Assembly (NCBI GenBank): GCA_900767875.1
Contig: CAAGAT010000016.1
Coordinates: 1-19,369 of the forward strand
DNA: 19,369 bases
Reading direction: 5' to 3'
Source: an uncultured Sutterella sp.
GTDB lineage: Bacteria; Pseudomonadota; Gammaproteobacteria; Burkholderiales; Burkholderiaceae_F
Below the pieces are notes generated by a model. That model ran no database searches and was not told where the DNA came from. It saw only the letters and a list, made by a program, of their open reading frames with translations. Position 1 is the stretch's first letter. Each line of letters begins with the position of its first letter. The position numbers were made by a program, and so were the translations under genes. This document shows positions 1 to 6,466 of the stretch, in pieces.

Positions 1-119
1 AACTTGGAAGCGAGAACCGTGCAGATGGCAGCCGTCAGCGTGGTCTTGCCGTGGTCAACGTGACCGATGGTGCCCACGTTCACATGGGGCTTGGTACGTT
101 CAAACTTACCCTTTGCCAT
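1..119 (-). CDS. tuf: Elongation factor Tu, 5' part (cut by window edge)
   Basis: This is the first 39 codons of EF-Tu, the GTPase that carries aminoacyl-tRNA to the ribosome. The visible N-terminus begins MAKGKFERTKPHVNVGTIGH and continues with the P-loop VDHGKTTL, which are unmistakable EF-Tu signatures. The ATG is at 117-119, with an AGAAGGA Shine-Dalgarno-like stretch roughly a dozen bases upstream. The rest of the gene lies left of the window. It follows fusA on the same strand, as tufA does in the classical str operon. A second tuf copy ends at the other edge of the window, so this genome has two copies. The family identity is certain; whether the two copies are identical cannot be seen here. 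Confidence 0.97.
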   Translation of the reverse strand, partial: MAKGKFERTKPHVNVGTIGHVDHGKTTLTAAICTVLASK

Positions 120-149
120 TTTGGTCTTGAGTCCTTCTAATAAAAGGTT

Positions 150-188
150 GGATCGGAAGAAAAACTAATTCATTCTACTCCCGATCCA
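150..188 (-). other. Intergenic hairpin between fusA and tuf
   Basis: On the minus strand TGGATCGGGAG (188-178) can pair with CTTCCGATCCA (159-149), about 11 bp with one G-U pair and a large T-rich loop. No U-tract follows before the tuf ribosome binding site. It therefore looks like an mRNA-processing or stability hairpin rather than a full terminator. Its function is inferred. Confidence 0.5.
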
Positions 189-198
189 TATTTTTCAA

Positions 199-2301
199 TT
201 ACTTGGTCTTTTCGGCGATCACGGCTTCAGCCACGTTCTTCGGGGCTTCGGCGTAGTGATCGAATTCCATCGTGTACGTAGCGCGGCCCTGCGTGAGGGA
301 GCGCAGCGTGGTGGAGTAGCCGAACATTTCCGCGAGCGGCACTTCGGCGCGAACGGCCTTGCCGCCGCCAGGAAGATCGTCCATACCCTGGATGACGCCG
401 CGGCGGGACGAAAGGTCGCCCATCACGTCGCCCATCTTTTCTTCCGGCGTTTCGACTTCGACCTTCATGATCGGTTCGAGCAGCACGGGGTTGGCCTTGC
501 GCATACCGTCCTTGAACGCCATGGAGGCAGCCATACGGAACGCGTTTTCGTTCGAGTCAACTTCGTGGTAGGAACCGAAGTGCAACGTGACCTTGACGTC
601 CACAACCGGGTAACCGGCCAGCACGCCGGCCTTGAGGGTGTCTTCGACGCCCTTTTCGACGGCCGGGATGTATTCGCGCGGAACCACACCGCCCTTGATG
701 GCGTCGACGAATTCGAAGCCCTTGCCCGGTTCCATCGGCTCGAGCTTGAGCACGACGTGACCGTACTGGCCGCGGCCGCCGGACTGCTTGGCGAACTTGC
801 ATTCGGCGTTTTCGACCACGGAGCGGATCGTTTCGCGGTAGGCCACCTGCGGACGGCCCACGGTCGCTTCCACGCCGAATTCACGGCGCATACGATCGAC
901 GAGAATTTCCAGGTGAAGTTCACCCATACCGGAGATGATGGTCTGGCCGGATTCTTCGTCGGTGCGCACGCGGAAGGACGGATCTTCACGGGCGAGGCGA
1001 CCCAGAGCGAGGGCCATCTTTTCCTGGTCGGCCTTCGTCTTGGGTTCGACGGCCTGGCTGATCACGGGTTCCGGGAATTCCATGCGTTCGAGGATGATCG
1101 GGGCGTTCAGATCGCACAGCGTGTCGCCCGTGGTCACATCCTTGAGGCCGACGGCGGCGGCGATGTCGCCGGCTTCGGCTTCCGTGATTTCCTTACGTTC
1201 GTTGGCGTGCATCTGCAGCAGACGGCCGATGCGTTCCTTCTTGTTCTTGACGGAGTTCAGAACGGTTTCGCCGGACTTCAGAACGCCGGAGTAAACGCGC
1301 AGGAAGGTGAGCTGACCGACGTACGGGTCGGTCATGATCTTGAACGCGAGAGCGGAGCACGGAGCGTCGTCGCTGGCTTCGCGGGTGACTTCCTGGTCGT
1401 TCAGGTCAAAGCCCGGAACCGGGGGAATGTCCACCGGCGAGGGAAGCAGTTCGATCACGCCGTCGAGCATGCGCTGCACGCCCTTGTTCTTGAAGGACGA
1501 GCCGCAGAACATCGGCTGCACTTCGCCGGCGATCGTGCGGGCACGCAGACCCTTGACGATTTCGGCTTCGGACAGATCGCCTTCTTCGAGGTACTTGTTC
1601 ATCAGCTCTTCGTTGGCTTCGGCAGCCGTTTCGACGAGCTTTTCATGCCATTCCTTGGCGGTGTCGACGAGTTCGGCCGGGACGTCAACGTAGTTGAACT
1701 TGGTGCCCTGGCTGGCTTCGTCCCAAATGATGCCCTTCATCTTGATCAGATCAACGACGCCCTGGAAGTTGTCTTCGGCGCCGATCGGGATCACGACCGG
1801 GCAGGGGTTGCCCTTGAGGCGGGTCTTCATCTGGTCAACGACCTTGAAGAAGTTCGCGCCGGTACGGTCCATCTTGTTGACGAACGCGATACGGGGCACA
1901 CCGTACTTGTTGGCCTGACGCCACACGGTTTCGGACTGGGGCTGAACGCCGCCCACAGCGCAGTAAACCATCACGGCGCCGTCAAGCACGCGCATGGAAC
2001 GTTCGACTTCAACGGTGAAGTCCACGTGCCCCGGGGTGTCGATGATGTTCAGACGATGCGGCTGGAACTGCATGTCCATACCGCGCCAGAAGCAGGTCGT
2101 GGCGGCCGAGGTAATCGTAATGCCGCGTTCCTGTTCCTGTTCCATCCAGTCCATGGTGGCGGCACCGTCGTGCACTTCACCGAGCTTGTGGTTGACGCCC
2201 GTAAAGAACAGGATGCGTTCGGTCGTCGTGGTCTTGCCCGCGTCGATGTGGGCGGAAATGCCGATGTTGCGATAACGCGAAATCGGAGTAGTACGAGCCA
2301 T
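199..2301 (-). CDS. fusA: Elongation factor G
   Basis: EF-G is the ribosomal translocase that, with GTP, moves tRNAs and mRNA after peptide bond formation and helps RRF recycle ribosomes. The protein has 700 residues, the normal length. The GTPase motifs are AHIDAGKT at residues 17-24 (G1), DTPGHVDF at 88-95 (G3) and NKMD at 142-145 (G4). The C-terminal half carries the expected domain III-V sequences, including SGMGELHLEIL and GRGQYGHV. The ATG at 2299-2301 gives the canonical MARTTPISRYRNIGISAHID start, with GAAGAG upstream as a modest ribosome binding site. It lies between rpsG (66-nt gap) and tuf (79-nt gap) in the standard str operon order. No TTA, CTA or TCA codon interrupts the antisense codon-aligned frame, a sign of strong codon selection. 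Confidence 0.99.
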   Translation of the reverse strand: MARTTPISRYRNIGISAHIDAGKTTTTERILFFTGVNHKLGEVHDGAATMDWMEQEQERGITITSAATTCFWRGMDMQFQPHRLNIIDTPGHVDFTVEVERSMRVLDGAVMVYCAVGGVQPQSETVWRQANKYGVPRIAFVNKMDRTGANFFKVVDQMKTRLKGNPCPVVIPIGAEDNFQGVVDLIKMKGIIWDEASQGTKFNYVDVPAELVDTAKEWHEKLVETAAEANEELMNKYLEEGDLSEAEIVKGLRARTIAGEVQPMFCGSSFKNKGVQRMLDGVIELLPSPVDIPPVPGFDLNDQEVTREASDDAPCSALAFKIMTDPYVGQLTFLRVYSGVLKSGETVLNSVKNKKERIGRLLQMHANERKEITEAEAGDIAAAVGLKDVTTGDTLCDLNAPIILERMEFPEPVISQAVEPKTKADQEKMALALGRLAREDPSFRVRTDEESGQTIISGMGELHLEILVDRMRREFGVEATVGRPQVAYRETIRSVVENAECKFAKQSGGRGQYGHVVLKLEPMEPGKGFEFVDAIKGGVVPREYIPAVEKGVEDTLKAGVLAGYPVVDVKVTLHFGSYHEVDSNENAFRMAASMAFKDGMRKANPVLLEPIMKVEVETPEEKMGDVMGDLSSRRGVIQGMDDLPGGGKAVRAEVPLAEMFGYSTTLRSLTQGRATYTMEFDHYAEAPKNVAEAVIAEKTK

Positions 2302-2320
2302 GACTTATCTCTTCGTAAGT

Positions 2321-2351
2321 GAGGAGCCGCCGCAAAGCGGGCGGCTTCCTC
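2321..2351 (-). other. Intergenic hairpin between rpsG and fusA
   Basis: Read on the minus strand, GAGGAAGCCGCC and GGCGGCTCCTC form an 11-bp stem with one bulged base around a CGCTTTGC loop. There is no U-tract after it, and the fusA ribosome binding site follows about 10 nt downstream. It may mark an RNA-processing or stabilising element inside the str mRNA. This is inference from the sequence only. Confidence 0.5.
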
Positions 2352-2367
2352 AGTGTTAATCGATGTA

Positions 2368-2838
2368 TTAGAAGCGGAAGTGCGAGAAGGCCTTGTTGGC
2401 TTCGGCCATACGATGCACTTCGTCGCGCTTCTTCATAGCGCCGCCGCGGCCTTCAGCAGCATCCAACAGCTCACCAGCCAAGCGTTGGGGCATGGACTTT
2501 TCGGAACGCGACTTGGCGCTTTCACGCAGCCAGCGCATTGCCAAAGCCAGACGACGGACCGGACGCACTTCAACGGGCACCTGGTAGTTGGCACCGCCGA
2601 TACGGCGGCTCTTCACTTCCACGAGCGGACGGACATTGTTGAGGGCGGTGGTGAACACTTCGAGAGCGTTCTTACCGGTCTTTTCTTCAATTTGCTGCAG
2701 CGCACCGTAGACGATGCGTTCGGCGACGGCCTTCTTGCCATCGAGCATGATCACGTTGATGAACTTGGAGATCTCAACGCTGCCGAACTTCGGATCCGGC
2801 AAAACTTCACGTTTGGGTACTTCGCGACGACGGGGCAT
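2368..2838 (-). CDS. rpsG: 30S ribosomal protein S7
   Basis: S7 is a primary 16S rRNA-binding protein that nucleates the head of the 30S subunit and contacts tRNA in the E site. The 156-residue product starts MPRRREVPKREVLPDPKFGS and has the conserved GGANYQVPVEVRPVRR stretch, so identity is clear. Its length is that of the short bacterial form. The ATG at 2836-2838 is preceded by AGAGGA six bases upstream. The gene sits 151 nt downstream of rpsL and 66 nt upstream of fusA. In Escherichia coli S7 represses its own operon by binding the rpsL-rpsG spacer. The long structured spacer here (2839-2989) is compatible with a similar loop, but that is inferred from position only. Confidence 0.99.
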   Translation of the reverse strand: MPRRREVPKREVLPDPKFGSVEISKFINVIMLDGKKAVAERIVYGALQQIEEKTGKNALEVFTTALNNVRPLVEVKSRRIGGANYQVPVEVRPVRRLALAMRWLRESAKSRSEKSMPQRLAGELLDAAEGRGGAMKKRDEVHRMAEANKAFSHFRF

Positions 2839-2989
2839 TTTTTCCTCTTTCGTTGTCTTCAGTCATAAATGCGGTCGAATGAATTCGTTGTGACCGCTAG
2901 AAACAATGCAGCACCAATTGGGCTGCGACTTACTCGGTCCTTTGATCAGCGGGACCGTCCGTACACGGCTGACAATCAGTCGCCGCGAA
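2839..2989 (-). promoter_or_regulatory. rpsL-rpsG spacer with small hairpins, possible S7 control site
   Basis: This 151-nt spacer has no credible gene. On the minus strand it can form CGGTCC-N11-GGACCG (2957-2935) and GCAGC-N9-GCTGC (2926-2908, whose loop holds the palindrome CCAATTGG). In E. coli the equivalent spacer is the S7 autoregulatory target. The position supports such a role here, but I cannot match the S7-binding structure in detail. Confidence 0.35.
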
Positions 2990-3367
2990 TTACGCTGCCT
3001 TCGGGCGCTTGGCGCCGTACTTGGAACGAGCCTGCTTGCGGTCCTTGACGCCCTGGGTGTCGAGGGAGCCGCGCACGATGTGGTAACGCACACCGGGCAA
3101 GTCCTTCACACGGCCGCCGCGGATGAGAACCACGGAGTGTTCCTGCAGGTTGTGGCCTTCGCCGCCGATGTAGGAAATCACTTCAAAGCCGTTGGTCAAG
3201 CGCACCTTGGCGACCTTACGAAGAGCCGAGTTCGGCTTCTTCGGCGTGGTCGTGTAGACCTTGGTGCAAACGCCGCGCTTCTGCGGGCAGTTCTTCAGAG
3301 CAGGGCTCTTGCTCTTGTCGTGCGTAAGCTCGCGAGGCTTGCGCACAAGCTGGTTAATAGTGGGCAT
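2990..3367 (-). CDS. rpsL: 30S ribosomal protein S12
   Basis: S12 sits at the 30S decoding centre and controls proofreading. The start chosen is the ATG at 3365-3367, giving MPTINQLVRKPR and 125 residues; the open frame runs 26 codons further upstream but that extension matches no S12 I know. The TTPKKPNSALRKVAKV and RGGRVKDLPGVRYH regions are canonical. Lys43 and Lys88, the usual streptomycin-resistance positions, are both wild type, so this copy predicts no ribosomal streptomycin resistance. An AAGAAG stretch lies about 10 nt upstream of the start. It is the first gene of the leftward operon rpsL-rpsG-fusA-tuf, driven by the promoter at 3521-3549, and is divergent from the plus-strand gene at 3693. 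Confidence 0.99.
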   Translation of the reverse strand: MPTINQLVRKPRELTHDKSKSPALKNCPQKRGVCTKVYTTTPKKPNSALRKVAKVRLTNGFEVISYIGGEGHNLQEHSVVLIRGGRVKDLPGVRYHIVRGSLDTQGVKDRKQARSKYGAKRPKAA

Positions 3368-3389
3368 ATTGTCCGTTCTTCTTAAAAGA

Positions 3390-3410
3390 CCGACGGAAGA
3401 ATTCCATCGG
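3390..3410 (-). promoter_or_regulatory. Hairpin just upstream of the rpsL ribosome binding site
   Basis: On the minus strand CCGATGGAA and TTCCGTCGG form a 9-bp stem (one G-U pair) around a 3-nt TTC loop. TCTTTTAAG follows directly, and the rpsL start lies 22 nt downstream. Its position, and the short T-run after it, are compatible with an attenuator or a translational control element. The function is inferred. Confidence 0.45.
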
Positions 3411-3462
3411 TTGGTTGCTGGTGATAAAAGCCTTTTCTGGGGCATTCACACGGTGCCGAAAG

Positions 3463-3486
3463 CGTTTTTCGCGCACGCAAAAAACG
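3463..3486 (-). other. AT-rich hairpin in rpsL leader
   Basis: CGTTTTT and AAAAACG arms (one extra A in the right arm) surround a GC-rich loop within the rpsL 5' leader. It is a short stem of unknown role, and it may only reflect base composition. Confidence 0.3.
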
Positions 3487-3520
3487 GCCTCCGACGAATG
3501 AACTCCCGGAAAAGACCGTG

Positions 3521-3549
3521 ATTTTGTCCTTTTTTTCAAATAATGTCAA
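3521..3549 (-). promoter_or_regulatory. Sigma70-type promoter of the rpsL-rpsG-fusA-tuf operon
   Basis: Read on the minus strand, a perfect -35 box TTGACA (3549-3544) is followed after exactly 17 nt by CAAAAT (3526-3521), which matches four of six -10 positions. The spacer is A-rich. Transcription would start near 3514, leaving a leader of about 147 nt before the rpsL ATG. It is the only good promoter upstream of rpsL, and it separates the str operon from rpoC. Confidence 0.75.
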
Positions 3550-3619
3550 GGGTTTAGGCGCCCCGCGTTGCTCCCTACCCCTTTGGGGCGGTTTCTCAAG
3601 TCCGAGGCGGCTTTGCCGT

Positions 3620-3625
3620 TACAAT
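3620..3625 (+). promoter_or_regulatory. Possible -10 box for the plus-strand gene pair
   Basis: TACAAT at 3620-3625 matches five of six -10 positions, but no recognisable -35 hexamer lies 16-18 nt upstream. If used, transcription would begin near 3632, about 60 nt before the ATG at 3693. It is only a weak candidate, because no better plus-strand promoter was seen in the region. Confidence 0.3.
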
Positions 3626-3692
3626 CCGTTCACGCGTGCGGCGCGCCCCTGACCGGGCCGTCCGCTTTCCTCCCGCCTCATGCTTTTTTGCC

Positions 3693-4754
3693 ATGCTCAG
3701 CCAAGTTCTTGCCGACCGCGCGGCCGCCTCCTACGAGCGGTGCGACTACCCGGTGCTCTCTTATCAATATGCGCAGTGGCGCAGCAGCCGTCCCCTCGAG
3801 GGCCTCAGAATCCTCGACGCCACGCCCGTCTTTGAAAACACTCTGGCCAAACACGCGGCCCTGACGGCCGCAGGCGCCCTTTTGAGCGTGGGCATTGACG
3901 ACGTGATGCCCCGCAACGACGGCACGGTCGCCTGTCTCAAAAGCCTCGGCGTGCCGGTGCTCGAACCCGGCGACATCACCGACCCCAAGGCCTTTGATCT
4001 GGTCCTCGATTGCGCCGCCGCCTTTTCGAGCCTGACGCCCACCCTGGGCTTTGTGGAACTCACCCGCTCGGGCGTGCCCAAGTACGCGGGCAAAAACTGC
4101 CCCGTCTACGTGGCCGACGCCGGTCGCATCAAGCGTATCGAAACGTGCCTGGGAACCGGCGAGAGCTATTTCCGGGCACTCACGCAGCTTGGCTACGGCA
4201 ACTGGACCGGCAAGCGCATCGTCATCTTCGGCAGCGGCAAGGTGGGCACGGGCCTGATCACCTACGCGCACCGCTACGGCTGCCGCGTCAGCGTCGTCAC
4301 CCGCCCGGGCGACATCCCCGATCGCATGCGCGCCCTGTGCGAGCGGGTGATCGCCGCCGATGACGGCGCGGCCATCGCCCAGGCCGTCACCCAGGCCGAC
4401 GCCGTCGTCACCGCCACGGGGATTGCGGGCGCGGCCACCCTCGCCTGCCCCGCCGACGTGTTCGTGCACTCGCACGCGGTCCTGGCCAATATGGGCGTGG
4501 AAGACGAATACGGGCCGGGCGTGCCCGACGAGCGCGTCTTAGAGGCCAAGCGCCCCGTCAACTTCATCCTCAAGGATCCGACCCTCATGAAGTACATCGA
4601 CGCCACCATGGCCCTGCACAATGAAGGCGCCGTGGTGCTGGTCACGGGACAACACCCCGCCGGCCTCATTGAGCCCGGGCCCGAGACCGAAGAGCGCCTC
4701 TTGGACGTGGCGCGCCGCGAGGGCACCATCGCCGAGGAACTGGCCTACATTTGA
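3693..4754 (+). CDS. Divergent S-adenosylhomocysteine hydrolase-like NAD(P)-binding protein
   Basis: The 353-residue product has the layout of S-adenosylhomocysteine hydrolase (SAHH). A substrate-domain segment (RPLEGLRIL, then FENTLAKHAALTAAGA, residues about 36-60) is followed by a Rossmann domain with GSGKVGTG at 180-187, and by NMGVEDEYG (266-274) where SAHH has NIGHFD. It is short against the usual 430-470 residues, and it ends without the lysine/tyrosine tail that reaches into the neighbouring subunit's NAD site. By-eye alignment shows the SAHH HMT substrate motif, the second Asp of LDD, the catalytic KxxxDN residues and both catalytic histidines replaced; a Glu at 122 is kept. Strand 2 of the Rossmann fold ends VVTRP (about 201-205), with no acidic residue, which suggests NADP rather than NAD. 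The ATG at 3693 is preferred over GTG at 3636 because the family resemblance begins after it; neither has a clear ribosome binding site. The amidohydrolase gene follows 61 nt downstream. The enzyme activity is unknown, and calling it ahcY would be unsafe. Confidence 0.8.
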   Translation: MLSQVLADRAAASYERCDYPVLSYQYAQWRSSRPLEGLRILDATPVFENTLAKHAALTAAGALLSVGIDDVMPRNDGTVACLKSLGVPVLEPGDITDPKAFDLVLDCAAAFSSLTPTLGFVELTRSGVPKYAGKNCPVYVADAGRIKRIETCLGTGESYFRALTQLGYGNWTGKRIVIFGSGKVGTGLITYAHRYGCRVSVVTRPGDIPDRMRALCERVIAADDGAAIAQAVTQADAVVTATGIAGAATLACPADVFVHSHAVLANMGVEDEYGPGVPDERVLEAKRPVNFILKDPTLMKYIDATMALHNEGAVVLVTGQHPAGLIEPGPETEERLLDVARREGTIAEELAYI

Positions 4755-4815
4755 TTTTTTCGCCGAAATTTTTCGCCTTTTGCCGTTAACTTTTTCGTTT
4801 TTATTTTGATCTGAT

Positions 4816-6060
4816 ATGTCTACCCTTCTTATCCGCAACGTTCTGCTGAACGGCTCCGTCACCAACGTGCTCGTGCGCGACAACCGTTTCGAGTCCCTCG
4901 CGGCGGCCGCCGCCACCGTGGCCGACGAAACCTATGAGGCCGCCGGTCAGGCGCTCGTGCCGAGCTTTTTCAACACGCACACGCACGCCTCGATGACCCT
5001 GCTGCGCGGCTACGCCGACGACCTGGCGCTTTTCCCCTGGCTCAACGACCACATCTGGCCCTTTGAAGCCAAGATGCGCGCCGCGGACATCTACGCCGGG
5101 GCCAAACTCGCCACCCTCGAGATGATCCGCAGCGGCACGACCTGGTTCTGCGACATGTACTGGATGGCCGAAGAGACGGTGCGCGCCGTGGCCGAAGCGG
5201 GCATCCGCGCCACCGTGGGCGTCACGCTCATGGACCATCTGGGCGAAGACGAGATCAAACGTCAGCTCGAGTTCCTGGCCAATTGGAAGGATCCGACCAA
5301 CGGCCGCATCCGCATGGCCGTGGCCCCGCACGCCGTCTATACCGTCAGCGGCGATCTGCTCGTGCGCTGCGCCGAAGCGGCCCGCGCCAACGGTCAGACC
5401 CTGACGCTGCACGTCTCCGAAACCGAACAGGAAGTGGCCGACTGCATCAAGGAGAACGGCATGAGCCCGGTGCGCTGGCTCGATCACCTCGGGGTGCTCG
5501 GCGACAACGTCATCGCCGCCCACGTCGTGCACGTCGACGAAGAGGAAGCCGACATCCTGCGCGAGCGCGGCGTGTGGATCGCCCACAACCCCTGCTCGAA
5601 CATGAAGCTCAACTCGGGCATCTTTGCCAGCGACATGCTCATGAAAAAGGGCTGTCGCCTCACGCTGGGCACCGACGGCACGGCCTCGAACAACAACCTC
5701 GACATGCGCGAGGAAATGAAGTTTGCCGCCTTGCTCGCCAAGACCCGCTACACAAGCCAGACGCTGCCCGCCGACGAAATCATGGCCTGGGCCACGCGCA
5801 ACGGCGCGCAGGCCGCCGGGCTTGACGCCGGCGTCATCCGCGAAGGGGCGCTGGCCGACGCCGTGTTCCTGGATCTGGAAAACGAGCGCCTCGTGCCCAA
5901 CTTCAACCTCACGAGCAACTGGGTGTACGCGGCCGACAGCCGCGCCGTCGTGAGCGTGCTGTGCGACGGCAAGTTCGTCATGAAGAACGGTGAGGTCGAA
6001 GGCGCCCAAGAGACCATCGCCAAGGCCCGCGAAAGCGTGGCGGCGATCCTCAAGCGCTAA
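4816..6060 (+). CDS. Metal-dependent amidohydrolase, MTA/SAH deaminase type
   Basis: The 414-residue protein belongs to the amidohydrolase superfamily, ATZ/TRZ-like branch, which includes 5'-methylthioadenosine/S-adenosylhomocysteine deaminases. Metal ligands and catalytic residues are visible: HxH at 55 and 57 (NTHTHASM), His199 and Glu202 (LHVSETEQE), His236 (AAHVVHVDEEE) and Asp287 in LGTDGTASNNNLDM. The family deaminates adenine- or guanine-type rings, for example SAH to S-inosylhomocysteine; the substrate here is inferred. Length and domain order (small beta sandwich, barrel, return to sandwich near GVIREGALADAVFLDL) are normal. The ATG at 4816 lacks a Shine-Dalgarno sequence and follows a T-rich spacer of 61 nt. 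It is probably co-transcribed with the SAHH-like gene upstream, and a terminator lies 24 nt after the stop. Other deaminases of the group, such as guanine deaminase or SsnA-like proteins, are alternatives. Confidence 0.9.
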   Translation: MSTLLIRNVLLNGSVTNVLVRDNRFESLAAAAATVADETYEAAGQALVPSFFNTHTHASMTLLRGYADDLALFPWLNDHIWPFEAKMRAADIYAGAKLATLEMIRSGTTWFCDMYWMAEETVRAVAEAGIRATVGVTLMDHLGEDEIKRQLEFLANWKDPTNGRIRMAVAPHAVYTVSGDLLVRCAEAARANGQTLTLHVSETEQEVADCIKENGMSPVRWLDHLGVLGDNVIAAHVVHVDEEEADILRERGVWIAHNPCSNMKLNSGIFASDMLMKKGCRLTLGTDGTASNNNLDMREEMKFAALLAKTRYTSQTLPADEIMAWATRNGAQAAGLDAGVIREGALADAVFLDLENERLVPNFNLTSNWVYAADSRAVVSVLCDGKFVMKNGEVEGAQETIAKARESVAAILKR

Positions 6061-6084
6061 CTTCCCCTCCCTCGGACAACTCCA

Positions 6085-6115
6085 GGGCGGCTGCGGCCGC
6101 CCTTTTTTATTTTTT
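6085..6115 (+). terminator. Rho-independent terminator of the plus-strand pair
   Basis: GGGCGGC (6085-6091) pairs perfectly with GCCGCCC (6096-6102) around a TGCG loop, followed at once by TTTTTTATTTTTT. It lies 24 nt after the amidohydrolase stop and is a textbook intrinsic terminator. Confidence 0.93.
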
Positions 6116-6145
6116 CGCGCTCTTTGGACCACGATTGGCCCTGTT

Positions 6146-6164
6146 TCCCTTGAGGGACAAGGGA
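6146..6164. repeat. Short inverted repeat
   Basis: TCCCTTG and CAAGGGA are perfect 7-bp arms around AGGGA. The central TCCCT-TG-AGGGA is a second, overlapping palindrome. No gene starts nearby. Its role is unknown and chance is possible. Confidence 0.35.
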
Positions 6165-6362
6165 TCCGCCCCCAATTGGCGTTATCGGATTTTGTCGGTA
6201 GAAAAGTCATAAAGGCCGATTGAACCGGCACCCGACGTGGCCCGGCAAACGGGCGCCGTGCATCCTGCATCATGATCGCCCTCAAACACCGATTTCTCTC
6301 ATGGATACCACTCTTTCCCGCCCCTTCGGAACGCTAGCAAGTCGTTGATTTCGAAGAACAAT

Positions 6363-6390
6363 ATTCTTGTGAGTGTAAGGTCACAAGAAT
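6363..6390. repeat. Perfect 10-bp palindrome, operator- or hairpin-like
   Basis: ATTCTTGTGA (6363-6372) and TCACAAGAAT (6381-6390) are exact reverse complements separated by GTGTAAGG. An extra AAGAA lies upstream (6352-6356), so the central TTCTT could pair on either side. The 8-nt spacing excludes a standard CRP site (TGTGA-N6-TCACA), and no T-run follows on either strand. Whether it acts as DNA (operator) or RNA (hairpin) is unknown. Confidence 0.6.
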
Positions 6391-6418
6391 GCTTGTGCGG
6401 ATCATAACGGCGGGCAAG

Positions 6419-6466
6419 AAAAAGGCTCCCAAACCGGATCAAACAGTGTTTGAACGGCTGGGAGCC
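6419..6466 (-). terminator. Rho-independent terminator of rpoBC
   Basis: On the minus strand GGCTCCCA (6466-6459) pairs with TGGGAGCC (6431-6424). Between them an inner CAAACA-CTG-TTTG stem forms, and TTTTT follows at 6423-6419. It starts about 50 nt after the rpoC stop and should end the rpoBC transcript, separating it from the str operon. Confidence 0.88.

Larger units (their letters stand above)
3368..3692. other. Divergent intergenic region between rpsL and the SAHH-like gene
   Basis: This 325-nt stretch contains no convincing gene. It holds the rpsL promoter on the minus strand, about 150 nt of rpsL leader with two hairpins (3390-3410 and 3463-3486), and a possible weak -10 box for the plus-strand pair at 3620-3625. 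A small CCCC-TTT-GGGG hairpin lies at 3578-3588. The short open frames crossing it show no family features and no ribosome binding sites. Confidence 0.6.

Noticed and set aside
256..2322. Plus-strand open frame of 688 codons opposite fusA
   Set aside because: Same codon-aligned antisense effect; fusA on the minus strand is unmistakable.
3368..3445. N-terminal extension of S12
   Set aside because: The 26 extra codons match no S12 family member, and the downstream ATG gives the exact canonical start and length.
3600..3692. SAH riboswitch upstream of the SAHH-like gene
   Set aside because: TCCGAGGCGG at 3601-3610 recalls the start of the SAH riboswitch, but the conserved downstream partner and the pseudoknot sequence are not visible, and the putative -10 box overlaps the region.
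3636..4754. Naming the plus-strand gene ahcY
   Set aside because: The fold resemblance is good, but catalytic and substrate residues are replaced and the protein is about 100 residues short, so the activity is unproven.
4801..6285. Minus-strand open frame of 494 codons opposite the amidohydrolase
   Set aside because: The plus-strand amidohydrolase carries all family motifs; the opposite frame is a His/Gly/Val-rich shadow.
6363..6390. CRP/FNR binding site
   Set aside because: The half sites TGTGA and TCACA are 8 nt apart instead of 6, and no promoter or gene start lies nearby.
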